Below, in pieces: positions 27,709-36,715 of a stretch of 64,000 nt of DNA. Source of the stretch: Geodermatophilus bullaregiensis (GTDB lineage Bacteria > Actinomycetota > Actinomycetes > Mycobacteriales > Geodermatophilaceae); contig NZ_JAFBCJ010000001.1 of assembly GCF_016907675.1 (NCBI RefSeq), forward strand, positions 4,712,001-4,776,000, in the 5' to 3' direction. Positions within the stretch are counted from its first letter, which is position 1, and the number at the start of each line of letters is the position of its first letter. Below the pieces are notes generated by a model. That model searched no databases. It had not been told where the DNA came from and worked only from the letters and a program-made list of their open reading frames with translations. Position numbers and translations under genes: made by a program.

Positions 27709-29082
27709 TCAGCCGCGCGACGTCCCCGGAGCCGCGCCGCGGGTCAGCACCGCGCCCGCGTCGTCGCCGGTGACCTGCGTGTGCGTGCCGTCGCCGGCGA
27801 CCTCGGGGTGGCGGCCGTCCAGGACGTCGCGCGTGTACCGGTAGACGACGGCGATCAGCGCTGCCACGGGGACGCCGAGGAACGCGCCGACGATGCCGGC
27901 CAGGCTGCTGCCGGCGGTGACGGCGAGGATGACCACCCCGGCGTGCAGGTTGAAGCCACGGCCCTGGATGATCGGCTGCAGCACGTTGCCCTCGATCTGC
28001 TGCACCAGCAGCACGATGCCGAAGACGATGAGCGCCACGGTGAAACCCTCGTCGACCAGCGCGACGAGCACGGCGAAGGCGCCGGCCACGAAGGCGCCGA
28101 TGATCGGGATGAAGGCGCCGAAGAAGGTCAGCACCGCCAGGGGGATCACCAGCGGCACGTCGAGGACCCACAGCCCGATGCCGATGAACAGCGCGTCGAC
28201 GAAGCCGACGAGGGCCTGCTGCTTGATGAACTCCGAGAGCGTGCTCCAGGTCTTCTGCGACAGCGCGGCCACGTGCGGCGCGGCGCGCGGGCCGGTCTGG
28301 GCGGCCAGCCACGGCACCCAGCGCGGGCCGTCCTTGATGAAGAAGAAGGCCAGCAGCAGGGCCAGCACCAGGTTGATCAGGCCGTTGCCGATGGCCGAGG
28401 CGCCCGTGGCGGCGTAGCTCGCGATGTTCGACGCGTTGGCCTGGACCGAGTCGATCGCCTGGTCGACGACCTGGCCGATCTGCTCCTCGTCGATGTCGAA
28501 CGGGGGACCCTGGAGCCACTGCTGCACCTGCTCCAGGCCGACGGCCGCCTGGTCGGCGAGCTCGGTGACCTGGTCGGCGACCTGCGGCGCGATCACGGCG
28601 ATCAGCCCCCCGATGAGGCCGAGGAACGCCAGCAGCACGACCGCCGCGGCCAGGGCCGGGGGCCAGCGGTGGCGGCGCAGGAAGCGGGTGGGCGGCCAGA
28701 GCACGGTGGCGAAGAGCAGGCCCAGGATGACGGGCAGCAGGATCACCCAGAGCTTGCCCAGCACCCAGCCGATGACCACCAGTGCGGCGCTGACGAGCAG
28801 CAGCTGCGCCGAGCCGATCGCCAGCGCCCGGCTGGCCGCGCGGAACCGCTCCCCGCGCTGCCACGTGGGCGCGGGGGCCACCGTGGCGGTGTGGTCGCCG
28901 GTGCGCGGGTCGTGCGACCCGCCCTCGCCGGTGAGGGCGGGGTCCGGGCCGGCGCCGCCGGTCGCGGGGGTGGCGGCGCCGGTGCGGGACGCGTCCGGCG
29001 CGGGGGTGCCGGCGCCCTGCGCGGCGGAGGCGCCGGCCGGCGCCGAGGCGTCGTCCCGGTGTCCGGGCAGGCGGAACCTCAT
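27709..29082 (-). CDS. AI-2E family (TqsA/YdiK-like) membrane transporter
   Basis: 457 aa. The ATG at 29082 (MRFRLPGHRDD) is used. No clear ribosome site precedes it, so leaderless initiation or a GTG a few codons upstream is possible. A Pro/Ala-rich soluble N-terminus of about 80 residues leads into seven or eight transmembrane helices. The family signatures are LWPPTRFLRRHRWPPALAAA, the FIPIIGAFVAGAFAVL stretch, and QIEGNVLQPIIQGRGFNLHAG. The family exports autoinducer-2 or acts in Na+/H+ exchange in other species, so the substrate is open. A second member lies at 32255. Confidence 0.9.
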   Translation of the reverse strand: MRFRLPGHRDDASAPAGASAAQGAGTPAPDASRTGAATPATGGAGPDPALTGEGGSHDPRTGDHTATVAPAPTWQRGERFRAASRALAIGSAQLLLVSAALVVIGWVLGKLWVILLPVILGLLFATVLWPPTRFLRRHRWPPALAAAVVLLAFLGLIGGLIAVIAPQVADQVTELADQAAVGLEQVQQWLQGPPFDIDEEQIGQVVDQAIDSVQANASNIASYAATGASAIGNGLINLVLALLLAFFFIKDGPRWVPWLAAQTGPRAAPHVAALSQKTWSTLSEFIKQQALVGFVDALFIGIGLWVLDVPLVIPLAVLTFFGAFIPIIGAFVAGAFAVLVALVDEGFTVALIVFGIVLLVQQIEGNVLQPIIQGRGFNLHAGVVILAVTAGSSLAGIVGAFLGVPVAALIAVVYRYTRDVLDGRHPEVAGDGTHTQVTGDDAGAVLTRGAAPGTSRG

Positions 29083-29183
29083 GGGGAGATCGCACCACAG
29101 ATCACCAGGACCCACCGTCCGGAGATCACCACCGCGCGCTCCTGGTCCGGTGCGGGTGGACCGCTCCGGCTAGCGTCGGGACC

Positions 29184-29651
29184 GTGCCGAGGACCGCCAC
29201 CGCCGACCGCGTCGACCGCGGTGCCCTGCTGGACTTCCTCCGCCCGCGGCACCGCGCGGTGCTGCTCACCCGCCGCCGGGAGGGCGGGGCGCAGCTCTCG
29301 CCGGTGACCTACGGCGTGGACGCCGAGGGGCGCGTCGTCGTCTCCACCTATCCGCAGCGGGCCAAGGTGCGCAACGCCCGCCGCGACCCCGCCGTCTCGG
29401 TCTGCGTGCTCTCCGACGACTTCGACGGTCCGTGGGTGCAGGTCGACGGCCGCGCCGAGGTGCTCGACCTGCCCGAGGCCCTCGAGCCGCTGGTGGAGTA
29501 CTTCCGGTCGATCAGCGGCGAGCACCCCGACTGGGACGAGTACCGCGCCGCGATGGCCCGGCAGGGCAAGTCGCTGCTGCGGATCACCGTCGAGGCCTGG
29601 GGGCCGGTGGCCACCGGTGGCTTCCCGCCGGAGCTCGCCGCGGGGGACTGA
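29184..29651 (+). CDS. F420-dependent PPOX-class (flavin-reductase-like) oxidoreductase
   Basis: 155 aa from a GTG at 29184. The split-barrel fold of pyridoxamine-5'-phosphate-oxidase-like proteins shows in RPRHRAVLLTRRREGGAQLS, YGVDAEGRVVVSTYPQRAKV, NARRDPAVSVCVL and WVQVDGRAEVLDLPEALE. These wordings are characteristic of actinobacterial F420-binding members. It likely reduces an unidentified substrate with F420H2. Divergent from the AI-2E gene. Confidence 0.87.
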   Translation: MPRTATADRVDRGALLDFLRPRHRAVLLTRRREGGAQLSPVTYGVDAEGRVVVSTYPQRAKVRNARRDPAVSVCVLSDDFDGPWVQVDGRAEVLDLPEALEPLVEYFRSISGEHPDWDEYRAAMARQGKSLLRITVEAWGPVATGGFPPELAAGD

Positions 29652-29670
29652 GCCCCCGCGCGGCGCGCCG

Positions 29671-29690
29671 GGCAAGCCCAGGAGCTTGCC
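29671..29690. repeat. short perfect hairpin
   Basis: GGCAAGC and GCTTGCC (7 bp) around ccagga, 20 bases after the PPOX gene stop and 30 bases before the next start. It may be a weak terminator or leader structure. Confidence 0.4.
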
Positions 29691-29720
29691 GACGCCGGTG
29701 CCGGGGACGACGCTGCGCGC

Positions 29721-30275
29721 GTGCTGCTCGCGATCGGCTGGGCCCCGCGGTCCGCGGGCGGCCCCCCGGCCGCCGCGCCGCCCCTGCCCGCCGGGGTCGC
29801 CGTGCGGCCGGTGGGGGAGGGCGGGATCGCCGTCGTGGCCGACGCCGATCCCGCCGCCGCGGCGCGGGTGGCCGTCGACGCCGTCGTCGCGCTGGTGCGG
29901 CAGGGCGGCCGGCGCATCGGGGTGGGCGCGGCCCCGGCGTCGGACGACGACGCCGCGGTGCTGCTCGGTGCCCGCCGGGCACTGGCGGCGGCGACCCGGC
30001 GACCGGCCCGGCTGGCCGTCCGCGGGACCGATCCGGCGGCCGCCGCCGACGCGCAGGCGGTGCTCACCGCGCTCGCCGTGGTGCTGGCCCGGCGCAGCCC
30101 GGCGGCCTGGGCGGCGGCCGACCTCGTGGCGGCCGGCGCGACCCGCGCGGCCGTGGCCGCCCGGCTCGGCGTCTCCCGGCAGGCGGTCGCGCAGCGGCTG
30201 GCGGCGGGCCTGTGGGACCTCGAGCAGGAGCTGCGGCCCACCGCCGTCCGCCTGCTCTCCCGGGCCGCCGGCTGA
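29721..30275 (+). CDS. helix-turn-helix protein of unknown function
   Basis: 184 aa from a GTG at 29721. No better in-frame start exists between it and the previous gene, although the frame is open upstream. The first 110 residues are Ala/Val-rich without a recognisable domain. Residues about 135-165 hold a helix-turn-helix (AAVAARLGVSRQAVAQRLAAG). The layout resembles SatD/MarR-like proteins with a C-terminal HTH, but the similarity is weak, so only DNA binding is proposed. Confidence 0.65.
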   Translation: MLLAIGWAPRSAGGPPAAAPPLPAGVAVRPVGEGGIAVVADADPAAAARVAVDAVVALVRQGGRRIGVGAAPASDDDAAVLLGARRALAAATRRPARLAVRGTDPAAAADAQAVLTALAVVLARRSPAAWAAADLVAAGATRAAVAARLGVSRQAVAQRLAAGLWDLEQELRPTAVRLLSRAAG

Positions 30276-30352
30276 CGCCGTCGGGGGACCGCCGCGCGCG
30301 GTGATCACCGCACCCCGGAGAATGGGACCGACACCGTCCCGAGGAGGTCCGG

Positions 30353-30892
30353 ATGAGCCAGCCCGAGCACCCGCAGCGCAATCCCGAGCTGCTGGGCATC
30401 TACGTCAACGACCACCTCGCCGCGGCCACCGGGGGCATCGAGCTGGTCGGCCGCATGATCGGCGTGCACCGCGGGTCGCGGTGGGAGCAGCCGCTGCAGC
30501 AGCTGCTCGCCGAGCTGCACGACGAGAAGTCCTCGCTGCTCGACGTCATGCGGGCCCTCGGCATCCCCGTGCGCCAGTACAAGCAGATCGGTGTCTGGGT
30601 GGCCGAGAAGATCACCCGCGCCAAGCTCAACGGGCGGCTGCTGTCCCGCTCGCCGCTGTCGGACCTCGTGGAGTTCGAGTTCCTCGCCTCGGCCGTGCGC
30701 GGCAAGCGCAGCGGCTTCGAGACGCTGCGGATCGCCGCCGAGGTCGACGACCGGCTGCCCAGGGCCGAGCTGGACCGGCTCATCGACCAGGCGCACCGGC
30801 AGTACGAGTGGCTCACCGACGCCCGGCGCGACGTGGCCGCGGCCGTCTTCGGTGGCCGCGCGGCGGCCGCGGAGCGCACCGGGGGTCAGTGA
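30353..30892 (+). CDS. conserved helical protein of unknown function
   Basis: 179 aa with a good ribosome site (gaggagg). It is mostly helical: LGIYVNDHLAAATGGIELVGRM, a QQLLAELHDEKSSLLDVMRAL helix, then GRLLSRSPLSDLVEFEFLASA and RIAAEVDDRLPRAELDRLI. The pattern suggests a four-helix bundle of ferritin-like size, though the usual metal-ligand spacing is not evident. Similar proteins occur singly in many actinobacteria. No function known. Confidence 0.75.
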   Translation: MSQPEHPQRNPELLGIYVNDHLAAATGGIELVGRMIGVHRGSRWEQPLQQLLAELHDEKSSLLDVMRALGIPVRQYKQIGVWVAEKITRAKLNGRLLSRSPLSDLVEFEFLASAVRGKRSGFETLRIAAEVDDRLPRAELDRLIDQAHRQYEWLTDARRDVAAAVFGGRAAAAERTGGQ

Positions 30893-30952
30893 GCCGGGGC
30901 CCGGGGCGGGGGCGGCGGGCACCGGCGTCCCCGGCCTGGTAGCACTGGTCGC

Positions 30953-31720
30953 GTGTGCCACGACCCGAGCAGCCGACCACCCGCGCCGCCCGGCCGCGCC
31001 GGTGCGGTCGCCGAGACCGAGCTGACCACCCTCACCGGGGCCGACGGCACGGCGTTCTCCGCGGCGTGGGCCGCCCCGTCCGACGCCGCGTCCGCCGCCG
31101 CCGGCGTCGTCGTGCTCCCCGACATCCGCGGCCTGCACCCCTACTACGTCGCCCTCGCCGAGCGCTTCGCCGAGGCGGGGGTGCCGGCGGTCGCGCTCGA
31201 CTGGTTCGGGCGCACCGCCGGCCCGGCCGAGGGCGGCACCCGTGACGGCGGGTTCGACTGGCAGGCGCACGTCCCGCGCACGACGCCCGAGGGCATCGAC
31301 GCCGACCTCACCGCCGCGATCGCCGAGCTGCGCCGCCGCACCCGCCCCGGCCTGCCGGTGGTCACCGTGGGCTTCTGCTTCGGCGGCAGCCACTCCTGGC
31401 GGCAGTCGGGCGGCGACCTCGACGTCGCCGCCTGCGCGGGCTTCTACGGCCGGCCGGCCGTGGTCGGGGACGCGGCGACCCGCGCGTCGCGGCCGACGCT
31501 GGTGCTGATCGCCGGCGCCGACGCCGCCACCCCCGTGGCCGACCAGCTCGCCCTGGCCGAGACGATGCGCGCGGCGGGCGCGGACGTGACCACCGCCGTG
31601 TACGACGGGGCGCCGCACTCCTTCTTCGACCGGGCCGCCACCGAGTGGGAGGACGCCTGCCGGGACGCCTGGCGGCGGCTGCTGGCGCTGGTCGACCGGG
31701 CGGGGGAGGTGCCGTCGTGA
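30953..31720 (+). CDS. dienelactone hydrolase-family protein
   Basis: 255 aa from a GTG (product begins MCHDPSSRPP, a common opening of this subgroup). Alpha/beta-hydrolase with the Cys nucleophile of dienelactone hydrolases in VGFCFGGSHSW and the catalytic His in DGAPHSFFDR. An acidic residue near LVLIAGADAATP completes the triad. Substrate unknown; many such proteins are not involved in aromatic degradation. Its stop overlaps the start of an ankyrin protein. Confidence 0.88.
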   Translation: MCHDPSSRPPAPPGRAGAVAETELTTLTGADGTAFSAAWAAPSDAASAAAGVVVLPDIRGLHPYYVALAERFAEAGVPAVALDWFGRTAGPAEGGTRDGGFDWQAHVPRTTPEGIDADLTAAIAELRRRTRPGLPVVTVGFCFGGSHSWRQSGGDLDVAACAGFYGRPAVVGDAATRASRPTLVLIAGADAATPVADQLALAETMRAAGADVTTAVYDGAPHSFFDRAATEWEDACRDAWRRLLALVDRAGEVPS

Positions 31721-32115
31721 GCGAGCCGATCGACCCGGGGGTCATCGAGCTGGCGGCGCGGGTCTTCGACCTGGCCCGCTTCGGCCACACCGAGGAGCTC
31801 ACCGCCTACCTCGACGCCGGGGTGCCGCTCGAGCTGACCAACGACAAGGGCGACACGCTGCTGATCCTGGCCGCCTACCACGACCACCCCGGGACGGTGG
31901 CCGCGCTGCTGGCCCGGGGCGCCGACCACTCCCGGGCCAACGACCGCGGGCAGACGGCGCTGGCCGCGGCGGTGTTCCGCCGTTCCGAGCCCGCGGTGCG
32001 CGCGCTGCTCGACGCCGGCGCCGACCCCGACGCGGGCGGCCCCAGCGCCCGCGAGACGGCGGTCTTCTTCGAGCTGCCGGAGATGTCGGCACTCCTGGAG
32101 CGCCCCGCCCGCTGA
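31717..32115 (+). CDS. ankyrin-repeat protein
   Basis: 132 aa from a GTG overlapping the hydrolase stop (GTGA). About three ankyrin repeats: GHTEELTAYLDAGVPLELTN, DKGDTLLILAAYHDHPGTVA with LLARGADHSRAND, and RGQTALAAAVFRRSEPAVRALLDAGADPD. A soluble protein-protein interaction module. Small solo ankyrin proteins next to hydrolases or catalases are seen in several bacteria, without a settled function. Confidence 0.88.
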   Translation: MSEPIDPGVIELAARVFDLARFGHTEELTAYLDAGVPLELTNDKGDTLLILAAYHDHPGTVAALLARGADHSRANDRGQTALAAAVFRRSEPAVRALLDAGADPDAGGPSARETAVFFELPEMSALLERPAR

Positions 32116-32254
32116 CACGTCCCCCCGGACGGGAGCGCGGCGTGCCACCCTGAGACCTCACGGCGGCGCCGCACGGGGGCGCGGGTGCGGCGCCATCCCG
32201 GGCCGACCGGCCCGCGCCCGCACAGCCACCGCGGGGCGGGAGGGACGTCGACAC

Positions 32255-33616
32255 ATGACCGCGCAGCAGCACCTGCCGGGTCAGGACGCCGACCGGGCGC
32301 GCACCGGGGCGACCCGGCTGGCGCCGCCGGACGCGACCGACCTGCAGGCTGCGCTCGCCACGGCCGCGCAGCCCTCCGCCGACGAGCCCGGGCCGGCCGG
32401 ACCCGCCGTCGACGTGCTCGGCGAGGCGGCCGCCGTCGACGTCCCGCCCGGGGACCCGGCGATCCCGCAGCCGGAGGGCTCCGCGGGGCTGCCCCGCTGG
32501 CTGGTGCTGCTGGTCGGGGCGGCGGCGGCGACCATCGCCGTCGCCGGTGTCCGCGAGATCGCCTGGCTGCTGGCACCCGTGCTGCTCGCCCTGGTCGTCG
32601 TCGTCGCGCTCATGCCGGTGCAGCGGTGGCTGCTGCGCCACCACGTGCCCCGCTGGGCCAGCGCCACCGTGCTCCTGGTGCTCGTGTGGGGGGTGCTGCT
32701 CAGCTTCGGCTCGCTGCTGGTGGTCGCCATCGCCCAGTTCGCCGTCCTGCTGCCCGACTACGCCCCGCAGTTCCAGCTGCTGCTCGACGACGCGGTCCGC
32801 CGGCTCGACGAGGCCGGGATGTCCTCCTCGCAGATCGCCGAGCTGGTCGACCGCTTCGACTACGGGCAGCTCGTGGGCCTGGCCACCGGCCTGCTCGCCC
32901 GCGTCACCGACACCGCCACCACCCTGGTCCTGCTGCTGTCCGCGATGGTCTTCCTCGCCATCGAGTCCGGCGGGTTCGGCCGCCGGCTGGCGCTGGTCGC
33001 CGCCGAACGCCCGCACCTGCCCATCGCCTTCGGCCTGTTCGCCCGGGGCACGCGCAGCTACCTGCTGGTGAGCACCGTCTTCGGCGCCATCGTGGCGGTC
33101 GGCGACACGATCGCCCTGGAGATCCTCGACGTCCCGCTGCCCCTGCTGTGGGGCGTGCTGTCGTTCATCACCAACTACGTGCCGAACATCGGCTTCGTCC
33201 TCGGCGTCATCCCGCCCGCCCTGCTCGGCCTGCTCGACGGCGGGTGGACCGAGTTCTGGGTGATCATCGTCGTCTACGCGCTGCTCAACTTCGTCGTCCA
33301 GACGCTCGTGCAGCCGCGGTTCGTGGGCGACTCGGTGGGTCTGTCGATGACGGTCACCTTCCTCGCGCTGCTGTTCTGGGGCTGGGTGCTCGGCGCCCTC
33401 GGCGCGCTGCTGGCCATCCCGCTCACGCTGCTGGTCAAGGCGCTGCTGGTCGACGTCGACCCCCGCGGCCACTGGCTCGACGCGCTGCTGCGGGAGGAAC
33501 CCCGGGCACCGCGGACCAGCCGCGCGCGGCAGCGCGCGCACGACCGCCGGGCGGCGCTGGCCTCGGTGCGGGCGCTGCACCCGCACTGGCCCGGACGCCG
33601 CGGATCCGGGGACTGA
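32255..33616 (+). CDS. AI-2E family membrane transporter (second copy)
   Basis: 453 aa. An acidic soluble N-terminus (about 85 residues) precedes seven or eight transmembrane helices. Family features: VRWLLRHHVPRW-like loop (RWLLRHHVPRWASATV), the LLLSAMVFLAIESGGFGRRL helix, FITNYVPNIGFVLGVIPPAL and VVQTLVQPRFVGDSVGLSMT. A basic cytoplasmic tail follows. It is a paralogue of the protein at 27709-29082 but clearly diverged, so the two probably have different roles. Confidence 0.9.
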   Translation: MTAQQHLPGQDADRARTGATRLAPPDATDLQAALATAAQPSADEPGPAGPAVDVLGEAAAVDVPPGDPAIPQPEGSAGLPRWLVLLVGAAAATIAVAGVREIAWLLAPVLLALVVVVALMPVQRWLLRHHVPRWASATVLLVLVWGVLLSFGSLLVVAIAQFAVLLPDYAPQFQLLLDDAVRRLDEAGMSSSQIAELVDRFDYGQLVGLATGLLARVTDTATTLVLLLSAMVFLAIESGGFGRRLALVAAERPHLPIAFGLFARGTRSYLLVSTVFGAIVAVGDTIALEILDVPLPLLWGVLSFITNYVPNIGFVLGVIPPALLGLLDGGWTEFWVIIVVYALLNFVVQTLVQPRFVGDSVGLSMTVTFLALLFWGWVLGALGALLAIPLTLLVKALLVDVDPRGHWLDALLREEPRAPRTSRARQRAHDRRAALASVRALHPHWPGRRGSGD

Positions 33617-33701
33617 CCTGCGCTTTCCCGGAATGTCAGGGGTGCGGAGGACGTTGTCCCCATACCGGGTGAGTGCCCGGGAAGACCCTGAGGAGGACCC
33701 C

Positions 33702-33968
33702 GTGAAGGGTGATCGTGTCGAGGTCGTCATCGACGCCGGTGGCAGCACCCGCACCTACGAGATCGAGGCCACCCGCGCCGGCCGGCGCGTCGAGGTCGTC
33801 CACGGCCGCGGCGTCGTGGAGGTCACCGAGAACACCCGCGGTGGCACGCCCGTGCGCACGGCCCGGTTCATGTCCGGGCGGGTGCTCGCGCTGGTCGAGC
33901 ACCCGGCGGCCCGTCCCGCGCTCGACGACGACGACGAGCCGGTGACCCCGCTGCGGCGGAGCGCCTGA
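33702..33968 (+). CDS. small conserved protein
   Basis: 88 aa from a GTG at 33702 with AGGAGG 6 bases upstream, which decides against the longer frame. Mostly beta in character (DRVEVVIDAGGSTRTYEIEA, RRVEVVHGRGVVEVTENTR), with an acidic end. I associate it with small single-domain actinobacterial proteins of unknown role. No cysteines or membrane segment. Confidence 0.65.
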   Translation: MKGDRVEVVIDAGGSTRTYEIEATRAGRRVEVVHGRGVVEVTENTRGGTPVRTARFMSGRVLALVEHPAARPALDDDDEPVTPLRRSA

Positions 33969-34045
33969 CCGGAGGACCCCGCCGCGCGCGACCTCGCGGC
34001 CTGCCGGAGGGCCGCCGTCCCGGCGCGGGACCGGAGCTGGTCGTC

Positions 34046-34501
34046 ATGGTCGGCCTGCAGGGCGCGGGGAAGTCGACGTGGGTGGCCGAGCACCTCGCGG
34101 CCACCCACGCCGTGGTGAGCAAGGACCACTGGCCGCGTGCCCGCCGCCGCGAGGCCCGGCAGCGGCGGGTGGTGGCCGAGCTGCTCGCGGCCGGCCGCAG
34201 CGTCGTCGTCGACAACACCAACCCCTCGGCCGAGGAGCGCGCCCCGCTGGTCGCCGCCGCCCGGGCCGCTGGGGTGCCGGTGCGCGCGGTTTGGCTGGAC
34301 ACCCCGCTGCCCACCTGCCTGGCCCGCAACGAGGCCCGGGAGGCCCGGGCGCGCGTGCCGCTCGTGGGCGTCCTGTCCGCCCGCGCCCGCCTGGTCCCGC
34401 CGACGGCGGCCGAGGGCTTCGACCGGGTGGACGTCGTCGCGGCGCAGCCCGCGCGGGGGGCCGCAGCGGAGCCGGCGCCGGGGTCCGCGCCGGGGGAGTG
34501 A
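34046..34501 (+). CDS. P-loop ATP-binding kinase-like protein
   Basis: 151 aa. The Walker A motif GLQGAGKST is at residues 3-11, so the start is at or just before the ATG at 34046. The frame is open upstream but has no ATG or GTG. Further features are VVSKDHWPRARRREARQ, VVVDNTNPSAEERAPL (Walker B-like) and the lid VWLDTPLPTCLARNEARE. This pattern belongs to small polynucleotide-kinase/zeta-toxin-type P-loop proteins. No antitoxin is nearby, so a toxin role is not supported. Confidence 0.8.
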   Translation: MVGLQGAGKSTWVAEHLAATHAVVSKDHWPRARRREARQRRVVAELLAAGRSVVVDNTNPSAEERAPLVAAARAAGVPVRAVWLDTPLPTCLARNEAREARARVPLVGVLSARARLVPPTAAEGFDRVDVVAAQPARGAAAEPAPGSAPGE

Positions 34502-34583
34502 CCGGCGGGGCGCCACGTGCGCCCCTGCGGGCGCGTGCGGTAGACCTTGCAGGCCCCGCCCCCCGTCCCCGGAGGTCCCGCCC

Positions 34584-35003
34584 GTGCTGGCCAGCATCGG
34601 ATACGCCGTCGCCTACACCGCCGTCGGCCTGGTGCTGCTGGCCCTTGGCTACCTCGCCCTGGACCTGCTCACGCCCGGCCACCTGGGCCGGCACATCTAC
34701 CACGACCGGTCGGTGAGCGCGGCCGTCGTGCTCGCCGCCGGCTTCCTGGCCCAGGGCGCGATCACCTTCACCACCATCTGGACCAACGCCACCGCGGGTT
34801 TCGGGCAGGCGCTGCTCTACACCGTCGTCTTCGGGGTGCTCGGTGTGCTGCTGCAGGCGGTGGCCTTCGTCGCCCTCGACCTGATCACGCCCGGGAAGCT
34901 GGGCGCCATGGTCACCGAGGTCGGCTTCCACCCCGCCAGCCTGGTCAGCGCCGCGGCGCAGCTGTCGGTGGCCGCGATCATCGTCGCCTCGATCTGGCCC
35001 TGA
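34584..35003 (+). CDS. DUF350-family membrane protein
   Basis: 139 aa from a GTG at 34584 with GGAGG 8 bases upstream. Four transmembrane helices in two similar halves: VGLVLLALGYLALDLLTPG in the first and FVALDLITPGKLGA in the second, both ending in the DL(L/I)TPG motif typical of DUF350. This internal repeat is visible by eye. The family is often linked to membrane stress, but its activity is unknown. Confidence 0.88.
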   Translation: MLASIGYAVAYTAVGLVLLALGYLALDLLTPGHLGRHIYHDRSVSAAVVLAAGFLAQGAITFTTIWTNATAGFGQALLYTVVFGVLGVLLQAVAFVALDLITPGKLGAMVTEVGFHPASLVSAAAQLSVAAIIVASIWP

Positions 35004-35175
35004 GCCCGGTCGCCGAGGGCGCCGGCCCACCGGTCGGCGGGTCCCGGGACGGTGGCGCAGGACCCCGACGTAACGTGTCCGGCGCAGCGCGCGGGCGCGC
35101 GCCGGGGACACCGGGCGCGCGTGTGCGCCCGGACCGGCCGGCGACGACGCCGCCACCAGCATGAGAGGAACCGCA

Positions 35176-35937
35176 ATGAGCGAGGGAACCCCCCGCGTCG
35201 CGATCGTGACCGGTGCCGCCCGCGGCATCGGGGCCGCCACGGCCCAGCGGCTGGCCGCCGACGGCTTCGCCGTGGCCGTGCTCGACCTCGACGAGGGCAA
35301 CACCAAGGAGACCGTCGCGGCCATCGAGGCCGCCGGCGGCACCGCCCTCGGGGTGGGCGCCGACGTGAGCGACGCCGAGCAGGTGCAGGTCGCCGTCGAC
35401 CGGGTCGCCGCCGAGCTCGGCCCGCCCGTGGTGCTGGTCAACAACGCGGGCGTCACCCGCGACAACATGCTGTTCAAGATGACCGAGGTCGACTGGGACG
35501 TCGTCATGAACGTGCACCTGCGCGGTGCCTTCCTCATGACGCGGGCGTGCCAGAAGTACATGGTCGACGCCACGTGGGGCCGCGTGGTCAACCTGTCGAG
35601 CACCTCGGCGCTGGGCAACCGCGGCCAGGCCAACTACTCGGCGGCGAAGGCCGGCCTGCAGGGCTTCACCAAGACCCTCGCCATCGAGCTGGGCAAGTTC
35701 GGCGTGACCGCCAACGCCATCGCCCCCGGCTTCATCCAGACCGAGATGACGAAGGCCACCGCCGAGCGCATGGGCATCGCGTTCGAGGACTTCGTCAAGG
35801 GCGCGGCCTCGCAGATCCCGGTCGCGCGCGTCGGCCAGCCCGAGGACATCGCCCACCTGGTGTCCTTCTTCGTCAGCGAGGGCGCCGGCTTCGTCTCCGG
35901 CCAGGTCGTCTACGCGGCCGGTGGCCCGAAGGCCTGA
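35176..35937 (+). CDS. fabG: 3-oxoacyl-ACP/acetoacetyl-CoA reductase (FabG-like SDR)
   Basis: 253 aa. The ATG at 35176 is chosen because an agagga site lies upstream. An ATG five codons earlier overlaps that site. SDR features: VTGAARGIGAATA, NNAGVTRDNMLFKM, and the catalytic Ser/Tyr/Lys in NLSSTSALGNRGQANYSAAKAG. It matches the FabG4/acetoacetyl-CoA-reductase-like group rather than the FAS-II gene at 5974. A copy-C hairpin repeat and a 14-bp-stem hairpin follow. Confidence 0.88.
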   Translation: MSEGTPRVAIVTGAARGIGAATAQRLAADGFAVAVLDLDEGNTKETVAAIEAAGGTALGVGADVSDAEQVQVAVDRVAAELGPPVVLVNNAGVTRDNMLFKMTEVDWDVVMNVHLRGAFLMTRACQKYMVDATWGRVVNLSSTSALGNRGQANYSAAKAGLQGFTKTLAIELGKFGVTANAIAPGFIQTEMTKATAERMGIAFEDFVKGAASQIPVARVGQPEDIAHLVSFFVSEGAGFVSGQVVYAAGGPKA

Positions 35938-35990
35938 GGCAGGACCTCCCTGGCCCCAGGCTCGCGGCGGGGTCGGCAGGGGCCACCGCA
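35938..35990 (+). repeat. intergenic hairpin repeat, copy C (diverged)
   Basis: Directly follows the fabG-like stop. TGGCCCC (35951-35957) pairs with GGGGCCA (35979-35985) around an inner part containing AGGCTCGCGGCGGGG, the core shared with copies A, B and D. The flanks differ, so this copy is the least certain. Confidence 0.45.
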
Positions 35991-36006
35991 CCTGAGGTGC
36001 ACCACA

Positions 36007-36042
36007 CGCCGGCCGGCGGGCACAGCGCCCCGCCGGCCGGCG
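36007..36042 (+). terminator. 14-bp-stem hairpin after fabG-like gene
   Basis: Perfect arms CGCCGGCCGGCGGG (36007-36020) and its complement (36029-36042), 8-base loop. It lies 12 bases before the GTG of the next gene, so it should end the fabG transcript and could also sit in the leader of the hydrolase gene. Confidence 0.7.
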
Positions 36043-36053
36043 TTGCACCTGCC

Positions 36054-36674
36054 GTGACCGCTCCGCTCCGCCTCGTCGTCCTCGGTGACTCCATCGCGTA
36101 CGGGACCGGCGCCGCGCGGGTCGAGGACACCCTCGGCTCCCGGCTGGCGCAGGTGCTGCGCAGCGAGGGGCTCGACGTCGACCTCACCGTCCTCGCCGTG
36201 CCCGGCGCGGTGTCGCGCGACCTCACCGCGCAGGTGCGCCGCGCCACGGTGCCGCCGCCCGACCTCGCCGTCGTCGTGGTCGGCGCCAACGACCTGGCCC
36301 GCTTCGTGCCGGCCGAGCAGGCCGCCGCCGCGCTCGGCGCCGCGGTGTCCGAGCTGCGCGCCCTGGGCAGCGACGTCGTCGTCGTCCCCGCGCCGGACAT
36401 GTCCAGCGTGCCGTTCGTCCCGCCGGCGTTCCGCCCCGCCGTGCAGGCCGCCTGCGCGCTGCTGCAGCGCCGGCAGGCCGCCGTCGCCGGGGCGCACGGC
36501 GCCACCGTCGCCGCGGTGTCCGCCGAGGTCGGCCGCGCCTTCTCCGACGACCCCGCGCTGTTCTCCGCCGACCGCTTCCACCCGTCCTCGGCCGGCTACG
36601 CCCGCATCGCCGCCGCACTCGCGCCCACCGTGCTGGCCGTGGCCCGCGCCCGCCGGGCCCGCCGGGCGGCCTGA
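36054..36674 (+). CDS. SGNH/GDSL-family hydrolase
   Basis: 206 aa from a GTG at 36054. Block I is VVLGDSIAYGTGAARVEDTL with the Ser nucleophile, block III is VVVGANDLARF (GxND), and block V is SADRFHPSSAGYARIA with the catalytic Asp and His. It is an esterase or lipase of unknown substrate with no signal peptide, so probably cytoplasmic. The start is close behind a strong hairpin, implying its own promoter within or after it. Confidence 0.9.
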   Translation: MTAPLRLVVLGDSIAYGTGAARVEDTLGSRLAQVLRSEGLDVDLTVLAVPGAVSRDLTAQVRRATVPPPDLAVVVVGANDLARFVPAEQAAAALGAAVSELRALGSDVVVVPAPDMSSVPFVPPAFRPAVQAACALLQRRQAAVAGAHGATVAAVSAEVGRAFSDDPALFSADRFHPSSAGYARIAAALAPTVLAVARARRARRAA

Positions 36675-36715
36675 GCGGGTGCGGCCCGGCGGACGTGCCG
36701 CCGGGCCGCGTCGGC

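Noticed and set aside
34046..34501. Zeta-toxin of a toxin-antitoxin system
   Set aside because: The P-loop kinase pattern fits, but there is no small antitoxin gene next to it. The neighbours are unrelated housekeeping genes.
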